From contig JAKSNG010000019.1 in the NCBI GenBank assembly GCA_024400125.1, positions 1 through 34,295 of the forward strand: a stretch of DNA of 34,295 nt. The letters are read 5' to 3'. Positions 25,536 to 33,071 of the stretch are shown one piece after another. This stretch comes from Paludibacteraceae bacterium (GTDB lineage Bacteria > Bacteroidota > Bacteroidia > Bacteroidales > Paludibacteraceae). The translations under genes were made by a program, and so were the position numbers. A model generated the notes under the pieces. That model had not been told where the DNA came from, did not search any database, and saw only the letters and a list, made by a program, of their open reading frames with translations. Position 1 is the stretch's first letter, and every line of letters starts with the position of its first letter.

Positions 25536-26783
25536 ATGACAACATTAGATGTAATGGCGGCTTTTGATTTCTTGCCGCGTGAGGAACTTGTTGGTACTTT
25601 GGCTTTTGACAATGTCAGGGGTACAGTTACGTATCAATTTCAGTATAACGATAGTTGGCTCAAAAACCATTCTTCTATTGTTTTGTGTCCAGAGTTACCC
25701 TTGCTTTCCGGATGGCATTATAAAACAGGTCATCTTTTTTCTTTGTTTCAAGATGTCCTTCCTGATAGATGGGGACGGGTCCTTTTGGATAAGAAAGAGC
25801 GGATGGCTGCGCAGCAAGAACATCGTTTGCCGCGTACATTGAGTGAAGCTAATTATTTGCTCCAATTGGATGATCAAACTCGTATGGGAGCATTGCGTTT
25901 CCGTTTGAACGGAGAATATGTCGGAATCGACGATGTCGATTTCCCTGTTCCCCCCATTACTCAGTTGCGAGAGTTTGTCGATTTGGCTCATCGGTTTGAA
26001 CGTCTGGAACCTGCTGATACCATCCATGAACAATGGTTGAGACAATTGTATAAACAGGGATCTTCTCTTGGAGGGGCGCGACCAAAGGCCAATGTACGTG
26101 ATGTGGATGGCACGTTAATGGTGGCTAAAATTCCCTCTGTGAATGATGACTATGATATTGCTCTATGGGAACATTTTGCACACTGTTTGGCAAAAAATGC
26201 AGGTATTGATGTGGCGTCAACACGTTTATTGCGATTAGAAGGACAACCTTATCACACACTTTTGTCACGACGATTTGACAGAGTAGGGAATCAACGTCTG
26301 CATTTTGCTTCGGCTATGACATTGTGCGGACTTAATGATGGCGCTAATGCGGATAGCGGAAACGGATATTTAGATATAGTGGATATGATGGTTGGACAAG
26401 CAGGATTTGCTGATATTCATGCGTCTTTAGTGGAGTTGTATAGGAGAGTCTTTTTTAATTGCATGATAGGCAACCATGACGACCATTTTCGTAACCATGG
26501 CTTTTTATTGACGAGTCATGGATGGAAATGGTCTCCTGCGTATGACCTTAATCCATCCAATATGACGACGCAAAGTTTACTGATTAATAGTTATACTAAC
26601 GAGTCTTCTGTTGAGCAGTTATTATCTTCTGCAGAAGATTATTTCCTCAGCGACAAAGAGGCGTTGTCTATTATTGATGAGGTTAAACGTGCTGTGACCG
26701 GATGGCGTCAAGTAGCAACACGTTGTGGTATTTCGCCGTCTGAGCAAGCCCGTTTCTCTACCCGCTTAGATGCCTATCACTAA
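25536..26783 (+). CDS. hipA: HipA-like serine/threonine kinase toxin
   Basis: This 415-residue protein has the HipA fold. The P-loop-like segment GSSLGGARPKA starts at residue 175, and Ser176/Ser177 lie where HipA autophosphorylates. The ATP-binding Lys is at 198 (AKIPS). The catalytic loop NHDDHFRNHGF starts at 313 with the likely base Asp315, and the metal-binding Asp is in SPAYDLNP (Asp337). E. coli HipA phosphorylates glutamyl-tRNA synthetase and induces persistence; relatives hit other synthetases, so the target here is unknown. All catalytic residues are present, so it is probably active. It is slightly shorter than E. coli HipA (about 440) but complete. Confidence 0.92.
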   Translation: MTTLDVMAAFDFLPREELVGTLAFDNVRGTVTYQFQYNDSWLKNHSSIVLCPELPLLSGWHYKTGHLFSLFQDVLPDRWGRVLLDKKERMAAQQEHRLPRTLSEANYLLQLDDQTRMGALRFRLNGEYVGIDDVDFPVPPITQLREFVDLAHRFERLEPADTIHEQWLRQLYKQGSSLGGARPKANVRDVDGTLMVAKIPSVNDDYDIALWEHFAHCLAKNAGIDVASTRLLRLEGQPYHTLLSRRFDRVGNQRLHFASAMTLCGLNDGANADSGNGYLDIVDMMVGQAGFADIHASLVELYRRVFFNCMIGNHDDHFRNHGFLLTSHGWKWSPAYDLNPSNMTTQSLLINSYTNESSVEQLLSSAEDYFLSDKEALSIIDEVKRAVTGWRQVATRCGISPSEQARFSTRLDAYH

Positions 26784-26865
26784 TTTACTCCTCATCCCTT
26801 ACAGCCCCATTTTGCAACTTTAACTACACAAAATTTACGAAAAAATATACTTTTTTATCAAAATA

Positions 26866-26897
26866 CTTGCACATTTCAAAAAAATGTAGTACTTTTG
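26866..26897 (+). promoter_or_regulatory. Promoter upstream of the long leader and VapBC-like genes
   Basis: CTTG (26866-26869), 20 bases with an A run, TACTTTTG (26890-26897). Transcription from about 26902 would give a leader of about 435 bases before ATG 27337. Confidence 0.75.
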
Positions 26898-26903
26898 CAG
26901 CGT

Positions 26904-27336
26904 GTTAGTGTAGGAGACCAATTGTTCGGTAGGGTAGTTGTATTCCTTCCGAATGATTATTGGAGATTTTACACATACACGCGCGCACGGACACACTCGT
27001 CCCCGCGTATTATATAAAAGGTGAAAGCGAGTTTATCTAATCAGAAGAATTAAAAAACGCGATAGTTAACCATAATATTAACCAACTAAACAATTAATTT
27101 TAAGAAACAGAAATGAAAGGATGATTATTCTTGATGGAAGCGGGCTTCTGCTCAAGAAAACAAGGGCGGACTGAGGAAATTACATAGGGCTGTTGAAACG
27201 TTACACTAACACGAGTACAGAATTTTACAACCCATTGTTCCCAAAGAAAACTCTTGAAGGAAAACAAAAAAGACAAACAAAAAACAAAAAAAACTGTCGA
27301 AAGACAAAAAACGTTTTTAAATTAAAAGTAAGTATT
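26904..27336 (+). ncRNA. Long, possibly structured leader RNA
   Basis: No gene of useful length is present. Three hairpins can be drawn. One has CCAAT/ATTGG and TTCGG/CCGAA between 26918 and 26963. One has GGAC (26989-26992) with GTCC (26999-27002) inside GC-rich flanks. One has CTTGA-GAAG-CGGG-CTTC-TCAAG at 27130-27156. ATG at 27113 opens a three-codon ORF only. The last 100 bases are A-rich. It could be a regulatory leader of the toxin-antitoxin pair, an independent small RNA, or the remains of a lost gene. No named RNA family was recognised. Confidence 0.4.
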
Positions 27337-27558
27337 ATGCCAAAACAATTAAACATCAACCTTTCGCCAACAGTGTGGTCAGCATTGCTCGCATTGGCGG
27401 CTACCCATGGTCAAGATGTAGAGTCTTATGTGGCTACTGAATTGACACGAGTAACGCAATTTGCTACGGTCGATAATCCAGTTCAAAGATTGTATGGAAT
27501 AGTATCTCTACCAGATGATTTTGACTATAAAAAAGAATTAGCGAATAGAGAATTATGA
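27337..27558 (+). CDS. Antitoxin of the PIN-domain pair
   Basis: This 73-residue protein (start PKQLNINLSPTVWSALLALA) has a short beta strand plus helices, as in ribbon-helix-helix antitoxins, then a variable acidic tail (SLPDDFDYKKELANREL). It overlaps the PIN toxin gene as ATGA, the typical antitoxin-first layout. An in-frame extension back to 27193 is Lys- and Asn-rich and lacks an ATG, so ATG 27337 is preferred. The DNA-binding role is inferred from position and fold pattern. Confidence 0.7.
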   Translation: MPKQLNINLSPTVWSALLALAATHGQDVESYVATELTRVTQFATVDNPVQRLYGIVSLPDDFDYKKELANREL

Positions 27559-27974
27559 AAACTTTCTTTGTGGATACTAATGTAGTAATTGACTTCTTGG
27601 CTAAGAGAATGCCATTTGCTCCTGATGCTTTGAATATGTTTCAGGCGGCTTTTCGTGGTGAGTGTGTTCTTTACATTTGCTCGCTATCCTTTACTAATAT
27701 ATATTATGTATTGTGTAGGCAGCAAAGTCGTATGGATGCTCTGGCTGCGCTCAAGACATTAAGTCAATTCGTGCAGGTGGCTCCTGTAACAACACTTGAA
27801 ATCAATCAAGCGTTGAACTCGGAGTTTCAGGACTTTGAGGATGCTGTGCAGTATTTTTCTGCATGTTCCATCCCTAATGTTTCTGGAATAATTACGCGTA
27901 ATCCAAAGGATTTTGCGTTATCTGCTTTGCCCATTATTGACCCTAAGGACTTTGGCAAATATGTATCTTTTTAA
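27555..27974 (+). CDS. PIN-domain ribonuclease toxin (VapC-like)
   Basis: This 139-residue PIN-domain protein starts KTFFVDTNVVIDFLAKR, with the first metal-binding Asp at 7. It carries SLSFTNIYYVL, FQDFEDAVQYFSA (Asp93 and Asp96) and the closing ITRNPKDF (Asp119). This matches the Bacteroidota PIN subfamily found with small antitoxins. VapC toxins cleave tRNA or rRNA; the target here is unknown. The acidic cluster is intact. It overlaps the antitoxin gene by 4 bases. Confidence 0.85.
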   Translation: MKTFFVDTNVVIDFLAKRMPFAPDALNMFQAAFRGECVLYICSLSFTNIYYVLCRQQSRMDALAALKTLSQFVQVAPVTTLEINQALNSEFQDFEDAVQYFSACSIPNVSGIITRNPKDFALSALPIIDPKDFGKYVSF

Positions 27975-28028
27975 TTAAGACAAAAAACAAAAAAATTTTA
28001 TTAACCAAACGATTGATTTAGTAAAACA

Positions 28029-28184
28029 ATGCAAGTAGCAGAACAAATAAATGCGCAGCAACAATGTGCTCCGTCACCTTGCAAAGAAACTTTTGCAGAA
28101 ATGATGACACATTGTGTGACGTTAGAAGAGTTTCGTGAGCATCTTCAAAGTGTTGTTGATCAATTTTATCACCATTCGAGATGA
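28029..28184 (+). CDS. Small 51-residue antitoxin candidate
   Basis: A short open frame that is easy to miss: it encodes 51 residues beginning MQVAEQINAQQQCAPSPCKE, with a helical second half (TLEEFREHLQSVVDQFYHH). The stop overlaps the next start as ATGA, so it is translationally coupled to the ParE/RelE-like toxin. Position, size and coupling indicate an antitoxin, but no DNA-binding motif is evident. Its upstream stretch shares AAGACAAAAAAC with the leader before the PIN pair. Confidence 0.65.
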   Translation: MQVAEQINAQQQCAPSPCKETFAEMMTHCVTLEEFREHLQSVVDQFYHHSR

Positions 28185-28492
28185 AAGTAATTATTGAGAA
28201 ACAAGTTGAGGAGTCGATATTGGAGTTCTATGTAGTATCAATGCAGCTTCATCCAACATTAGATTGGGGAACTGTCACGGCTAAAGTGGCTCGTTTGTAT
28301 GCTGCAATGAAACAGCTGGAAACTTTGTATTCGGTTTTTCCAAAAGCAAGACTTAAGAGCAGTTGGGTTGAATCTAATTATCGTGAGATGATTGTTGAGG
28401 ATTTTCATGTTGCTTATAGAGTTGAGTTTACGGAGGATGAAGGAGAAATTGTGCATGTGCATGATGCTGTTCATAGCTTACTCTATCATTAA
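28181..28492 (+). CDS. ParE/RelE-superfamily toxin
   Basis: This 103-residue protein has the ParE/RelE-type order: a helical first half and a C-terminal sheet, with NYREMIVEDFHVAYRVEF and IVHVHDAVHSLLY at the end. RelE members cut mRNA on the ribosome and ParE members block gyrase; the sequence does not choose between them. It is coupled to the 51-residue frame upstream. The next gene starts 40 bases downstream. Confidence 0.75.
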   Translation: MKVIIEKQVEESILEFYVVSMQLHPTLDWGTVTAKVARLYAAMKQLETLYSVFPKARLKSSWVESNYREMIVEDFHVAYRVEFTEDEGEIVHVHDAVHSLLYH

Positions 28493-28531
28493 TTTATTGA
28501 ATCAATCAATTTAAAAAAACAAACAAATCAA

Positions 28532-31357
28532 ATGAAAAAGTTATTTTCAATCGTGCTCGTAGCAGCAGGTATGCTCATGAGCGCAAACGCAAATGCTGTT
28601 GTGGTAAATGACGAACAAAGTCTTCGTGATGCCATTTACAATGCACTTCCAGGTGCAACAGTTAACATCGAGTTGTCTGGTGACATCGCTCTCACCGATC
28701 CTATTAACATCTTTGTGGGAGAAAATGAAGCAGGAAAGGACATTACTATTGATTTGAAAAATTTCAACATCACTAGCACAGACTGGAATGTGTTTAACCT
28801 TTTCAAAGGGAAATTGACTGTTAAAGGTGATGGTAAAATTATCAACACCAAAGTTAAGGATGCTATTTGGACATCTGTTTGCTTCAATGTATTCGGTCAT
28901 TATAGCCCAGAAGCTGAAGATTGGTCAGTTTTAACTATTCAAGGCAATGTGGATGTACAGGCTAATGGTGGTCAAGGTAGCCGTGGCGTGGAAATCTATC
29001 AATCTCAGGATTCTTATTTCAAAGCAGCTAATGGTATCTTAGAGGTGAAAAATGCTTTGTATAATGCAGACCCTTCTTTAAATAAGTTCTGGACGTCTTA
29101 CAAAAAAGATGCTAATATTTATGAGAAGTATGATGGTGATAAAGATTGTGTTTCTCATGCATTCGGCGTTGTTGTTAACTTAGAAGATAGCGTTAAGGTT
29201 TACGGCTTTGAGTATGGTGTACAAATTACTGGTTCTGTCCGTGATACAAGAGGAAACGTTCCAGAAATCACTATTGGAAAAGGTGTAACGGTTTCTTGTA
29301 GCGCAACCAACACAAAGTCAGCTGCTGTTTATAGCGGTGGTTATGGTATTTGGGATATTCAAGGAACTATTGAAGGTAACACTGGTGTTTATGCTAAAGC
29401 TGGTGATATCACTTTGGATGGTGCAACCGTTAGATCTACAAATACTGAATATACAGAAGTGACACAACAAGGTGGTACAGGTGCTAGAGGCTCTGGTGTA
29501 CAGGCTGGTGGTAGCGCAGTCGTTCTTGAGGGCAACAATGCATACGCTGGAGGAATCTCGTTGGATGTGAAAGGTGATACTAAATTGGAAGCAACTTCGG
29601 GTTATGCTATCGAAGGTGTTGTGACGAGTGGTACTCCTGATCAATTTGCTGATGTTACTGTTGAAAGCGGTACTATTACTGGAGGTAATGCTGGTGTGTT
29701 GAACCTCAATGCTGATGTTGCAGAAGAAGTTAAACAAACTGGTTCAATCCAAGGTGGTACGTTCAATGGTGATATTACTGAGTATCTGAGCGACGAAACA
29801 GGTGTGATCACCCAAGCTGAGGATGAAGATGGTAATATTATTTATACCATTACTGCTAAAGAGCCTGGTCAAGAATTTGTAACAAACTTGTTGACTGCTG
29901 GCGAAAATGATATGGTCGAGGTTGATGAGGACGTAACTTTAACAGCAGATGTGAAGGTTAAATATGTAGCAATTAAGGCTGGTCGCAAAGTAACCATTCC
30001 TCAAGGCATTGCTATGGAAGCTGGTGAAGTCGTTTTAGGTTCTGCTACTTCTGTTATTGATGTACAAGCAGGTGGTAAACTGATTGTTTCTGGCACACAG
30101 GGTATCATCTCTAACAACGCAGCAAACATCGTCCTTGGTGCAGAAGAAGGTAACCAAGCTATTCTGTTGTTGAACCCAGCAGTTCAAGCAAACAAGACTC
30201 CTCGTGCAACTGTGAACTTCATCTCAAAAGCATGGCGTAATGATGCAAGTAACAAGGTTTATCAGTTCTTTGGCGTTCCGTTCTCCGAAGTAACGCGCTT
30301 TGAGCATGCTGAGGCAACGACCTATGCTACTAATCTGTTTGAACTTGGTTCTACAGCAGTTATTGCATCTATCAATGGTTCCACCCCTATGGACTTATCC
30401 TTGTTTAATAAACCATATGCGATTTATTATATGCTGAGTAACAATCCAAGTACTACTCTCCCAGACAATCCGATGAAGTATGTGCTAGCAGGTAAACTTA
30501 TTGGTAATACGAGCCCTGACGTTCCTGTTCAAACTCAATGGAGTCCTCTTGCAAATAGTTATACAGGCGAGGTAGATGTTACTGCACTTATTGACCGTCT
30601 TCTAGGTATCTATACTACTGAAGAAAATAGCATTGATGCTGCTATTTATACTTATAAGATGGTAGGTGCTCAGAAAATTGCATGGGAAGCTCAAAATTTG
30701 ATACAATCCACAATTGATAAGGTTGAACCAATGCAACCTATAATGCTATATAAAAATGGCGCCGCTACCACTTTTGGTATGAGTTATTCTGATTTCGTTT
30801 GGGCTCCTGCAATGGGAACTAATGCTCCTCGTCGTGTAGCTATTCAAGATATTACTCGTGCAACGCTGAACATTTCTAATCAGTATGGCGCGAAAGATAT
30901 ATTGACCATCGCTGAGGCTGATGAGTTCTCTGCTGCATTTGACAATGGCTATGATGCAAGAAAGTATATGAACGAAGGACTCAATCTCTATGCTAATGGT
31001 GCAGAGAAAATGGCTGTTGTTGCTTCTAATGATGTAAACAATACTTATCTTGGCTTTGTGGCTGATGAGGCTGGTGTTTATACTATCAATTTTAGCAATG
31101 TTCAAGGAGAAGGATTAACATTAATCGATCTCGTGAACAATACTAAGATTGCTATCGTAGAAGGTGCTGAATACCAATTCGAGGCAAAAGCAGGTGAAAC
31201 AGTAGACCATCGTTTTGCTATTGAATCTGCAAAGAAAGTAGCTACTAACGTTGAGAATGCAGCTGTTCAAAACGATATCGTTAAGACGATTGTTAACGAC
31301 CAAGTCGTTATCATCCGCAATGGCGTTCGTTACAACACTGTAGGTCAACGCCTTTAA
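28532..31357 (+). CDS. Large secreted beta-helix-like surface protein
   Basis: This 941-residue protein has a signal peptide (KKLFSIVLVAAGMLMSANANA). Residues about 25-430 show pectate-lyase-like beta-helix character (DEQSLRDAIYNALPGATVNI, ITIDLKNFNIT, LTVKGDGKI, LTIQGNVDVQANGG, DITLDGATVRST). Residues about 450-560 hold further strands, and from about 560 there is a region seen in Bacteroidales surface proteins (FISKAWRNDASNKVYQFFGV). A domain at about 840-915 (VADEAGVYTINF, LIDLVNNTKIAI, RFAIE) recurs in the protein at 31562-32209. It ends VVIIRNGVRYNTVGQRL, a short C-terminal tail typical of exported Bacteroidales proteins. No enzyme motif was seen; adhesion or glycan interaction is a guess. 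No promoter was recognised, and it lies 40 bases after the toxin gene. Confidence 0.7.
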   Translation: MKKLFSIVLVAAGMLMSANANAVVVNDEQSLRDAIYNALPGATVNIELSGDIALTDPINIFVGENEAGKDITIDLKNFNITSTDWNVFNLFKGKLTVKGDGKIINTKVKDAIWTSVCFNVFGHYSPEAEDWSVLTIQGNVDVQANGGQGSRGVEIYQSQDSYFKAANGILEVKNALYNADPSLNKFWTSYKKDANIYEKYDGDKDCVSHAFGVVVNLEDSVKVYGFEYGVQITGSVRDTRGNVPEITIGKGVTVSCSATNTKSAAVYSGGYGIWDIQGTIEGNTGVYAKAGDITLDGATVRSTNTEYTEVTQQGGTGARGSGVQAGGSAVVLEGNNAYAGGISLDVKGDTKLEATSGYAIEGVVTSGTPDQFADVTVESGTITGGNAGVLNLNADVAEEVKQTGSIQGGTFNGDITEYLSDETGVITQAEDEDGNIIYTITAKEPGQEFVTNLLTAGENDMVEVDEDVTLTADVKVKYVAIKAGRKVTIPQGIAMEAGEVVLGSATSVIDVQAGGKLIVSGTQGIISNNAANIVLGAEEGNQAILLLNPAVQANKTPRATVNFISKAWRNDASNKVYQFFGVPFSEVTRFEHAEATTYATNLFELGSTAVIASINGSTPMDLSLFNKPYAIYYMLSNNPSTTLPDNPMKYVLAGKLIGNTSPDVPVQTQWSPLANSYTGEVDVTALIDRLLGIYTTEENSIDAAIYTYKMVGAQKIAWEAQNLIQSTIDKVEPMQPIMLYKNGAATTFGMSYSDFVWAPAMGTNAPRRVAIQDITRATLNISNQYGAKDILTIAEADEFSAAFDNGYDARKYMNEGLNLYANGAEKMAVVASNDVNNTYLGFVADEAGVYTINFSNVQGEGLTLIDLVNNTKIAIVEGAEYQFEAKAGETVDHRFAIESAKKVATNVENAAVQNDIVKTIVNDQVVIIRNGVRYNTVGQRL

Positions 31358-31368
31358 TTAATCAATTT

Positions 31369-31394
31369 GGTTGGGCGGTTCACGCCGCCCAACC
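31369..31394 (+). terminator. Strong GC-rich hairpin between secreted-protein gene and peptide gene
   Basis: GGTTGGGCGG (31369-31378) pairs perfectly with CCGCCCAACC (31385-31394) around TTCACG. Only two Ts follow, so it could be a terminator, a processing or stability element, or a partial terminator lowering expression of the 41-residue gene, whose start is 17 bases further. Confidence 0.65.
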
Positions 31395-31410
31395 TTAAAC
31401 AATTACAACT

Positions 31411-31536
31411 ATGAAAAAAGAATATTTGAATCCTAATGTGGATTGTGTATTTTTTGAGCCCAATCAATCTGTATTAATGGGTGAAAGTGGCGCTACTGAT
31501 TTAGGAGACGGTTTTGCTCCAATTAGAAAAATGTAA
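31411..31536 (+). CDS. 41-residue peptide gene, unknown function
   Basis: ATG 31411 opens 41 codons: KKEYLNPNVDCVFFEPNQS, then VLMGESGATDLGDGFAPIRKM. There is no signal peptide or membrane segment. The layout, a KKxYxxPxV start, a hydrophobic middle and a Gly/Asp-rich end, resembles many small unassigned Bacteroidales proteins found near exported proteins. It stands between two secreted-protein genes, 25 bases before the second. A peptide precursor is possible, but no modification enzyme gene is nearby. Confidence 0.55.
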   Translation: MKKEYLNPNVDCVFFEPNQSVLMGESGATDLGDGFAPIRKM

Positions 31537-31561
31537 TTAATTTAAAATTTAGATAAAAACA

Positions 31562-32209
31562 ATGAAAAAAATGATTTTTTCGCTGCTCGTAATCGCAGCA
31601 ACCATGAATGTAATGGCTATTAACTATTCAGCTAAAGCCGTGTTAAAACTTGTGGCTCCTGATGCACAAGAATGGATTATAACTGTAGCAGAAACAGATT
31701 TTGCTAACCCTGCAGCTCTTTGTGCAAAAGCTAATACTTCTGTTGAGGGTGTTGCTTATATGTACGTTATCTCTGGTGGTCAAAACTATCAAACTTTTGC
31801 TGCTAACGATTTGGCTGACATGCCACTTGGTATCATGGCAAGTGTGGCTGGCGACTATCAAATTGTTGCTACCGAAGTAATTGGCGACCTCTATTTGGCA
31901 GACGGCGCAAACACAACTAAAATTGCTGTTGGTGAGATGGCTACCTTCACAGCAACCGCTGGTGAAGTAATCAATGATCGCTTCCAAGTTGTTAAAACTC
32001 CTATCCCAACTGAGTTCAAAGTTTGCCACCAATATGGTAAAATCATCGTTGACAATCCAACTACTGAGCCTATGGACGTTGTTCTGGATGGTGCAGTAAT
32101 CGGTCAAGCTGCTGCTCAAACTTTCGCTTCTGAAGTTCCTGTTACCGCTGCCGCTGGTCAACACACTCTCGAAATCAATAATCAAACCTTGATTATCAGC
32201 GTACAATAA
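31562..32209 (+). CDS. Secreted protein sharing a domain with the beta-helix protein
   Basis: This 215-residue protein has a signal peptide (KKMIFSLLVIAATMNVMA). Residues about 90-145 (SVAGDYQIVATEV, LYLADGANTTKIAVGEMATF, INDRFQV) align with the domain near the end of the 941-residue protein (EAGVYTINFSNV, LIDLVNNTKIAIVEGAEY, VDHRFAI). The last 60 residues are a separate beta-rich piece (KIIVDNPTTEPMDVVLDGAV). It has neither membrane anchor nor lipobox. The function is unknown; it could be a partner or fragment paralogue of the upstream protein. No clear terminator follows. Confidence 0.6.
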   Translation: MKKMIFSLLVIAATMNVMAINYSAKAVLKLVAPDAQEWIITVAETDFANPAALCAKANTSVEGVAYMYVISGGQNYQTFAANDLADMPLGIMASVAGDYQIVATEVIGDLYLADGANTTKIAVGEMATFTATAGEVINDRFQVVKTPIPTEFKVCHQYGKIIVDNPTTEPMDVVLDGAVIGQAAAQTFASEVPVTAAAGQHTLEINNQTLIISVQ

Positions 32210-32325
32210 TCAACCCGTTCTCAAAAGTTGGTTTTGTAAAACAATAACCCTCGCGCGCGTTCAATATAATATATATAGTACCGCCGCGAAATCATACAAG
32301 AGAAAACAATTTGGTCTTATATTTG

Positions 32326-32583
32326 ATGGAAACGCATTACACATATCAACCTTCACAAGATGAACGTAAAGCAATCTTTATGGCTTCTTGTATCGAGTCT
32401 GTCGCCAAACAATTAGACATGACAAGCGAAGATATATACGTGCGAATGCAAAAAATTGACTTGATAGAAGGTTATATCTTGCCATGCTACGATGTTCTTC
32501 ATTCGGAAAGTAGACAAAATGTCACCGATGATATCATCCGTACTATGACCATTTGGGAGCAAAAGAAAGGTATAAAAGCATGA
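32326..32583 (+). CDS. DUF3791 family protein
   Basis: This protein of about 85 residues carries the DUF3791 pattern: a helix (AIFMASCIESVAKQLDMTSE), DIYVRMQKIDLIEGYILPCY, then DVLHSESRQNVTDDII. ATG 32326 is chosen over an in-frame TTG at 32311. The stop overlaps the next start as ATGA, so it is coupled to the DUF3990 gene. DUF3791 genes commonly accompany DUF3990 genes; an antitoxin or chaperone role is inferred from that pairing, not shown. Confidence 0.8.
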   Translation: METHYTYQPSQDERKAIFMASCIESVAKQLDMTSEDIYVRMQKIDLIEGYILPCYDVLHSESRQNVTDDIIRTMTIWEQKKGIKA

Positions 32584-33071
32584 GACTCGTTTTTCATGGT
32601 AGCACAGAAATAATCAGCCAACCCCTTGTTAACATGGGGCGTAAAGGCTTAGACTTCGGCTCTGGATTTTATGTGACTGATATCCTTTCACAAGCTCAAA
32701 AATGGGCAGATAGAATGGCAAGACAACGACTAAAAGACCCAGTCATCGTGCAATATCAATTCGATGACGAATGGGCTTTAGCCAATAGCCGATGGTTGCG
32801 CTTTGACCACTATGATGTCAATTGGCTAAACTTCATTGTCCAATGTCGCCAAGGATACGAACCCGCACATGAGTGGGATATTATCGAAGGAGGAATTGCC
32901 AATGATCGAGTGATTGATACCGTTGAGGGTTTTATCAATGGCACCATTGATGCAGAACATGCTCTATCGGAACTATCAAAACATCAACCCAACAACCAAA
33001 TCTGTTTTTTGAACCAAACAATATTGGAAAAGTGTCTAACCTTTCAACATTTAGAAGATTATGCTAAATAG
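32580..33071 (+). CDS. DUF3990 protein, predicted ADP-ribosyltransferase fold
   Basis: This 163-residue protein matches DUF3990, which is placed with ADP-ribosyltransferase-like families. The start LVFHGSTEI (His6) and LDFGSGFYVT (Tyr31) resemble the His and Tyr NAD-binding positions of H-Y-type transferases. The family hallmark WDIIEGGIANDR lies at 99-110, and QICF at 140-143 puts Gln where many transferases have Glu. It has no signal peptide. Coupled by overlap to a DUF3791 gene on each side (4 bases upstream, 11 downstream), it is a candidate toxin of a three-gene module. Activity and target are not known from the sequence. Confidence 0.82.
   Translation: MRLVFHGSTEIISQPLVNMGRKGLDFGSGFYVTDILSQAQKWADRMARQRLKDPVIVQYQFDDEWALANSRWLRFDHYDVNWLNFIVQCRQGYEPAHEWDIIEGGIANDRVIDTVEGFINGTIDAEHALSELSKHQPNNQICFLNQTILEKCLTFQHLEDYAK

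Noticed and set aside
27193..27336. Longer antitoxin starting at TTG 27193
   Set aside because: The extension is Lys/Asn/Gln-rich from an A-rich leader and has no ATG; the ATG at 27337 gives a normal-size antitoxin.
26904..27336. Retron or group II intron RNA
   Set aside because: No reverse transcriptase gene is nearby and no diagnostic domain V or msr/msd structure could be recognised.
32318..32325. TATATTTG directly before the DUF3791 start as a promoter -7 box
   Set aside because: No TTTG lies 20 bases upstream, and the box would abut the ATG with no room for a transcript start.
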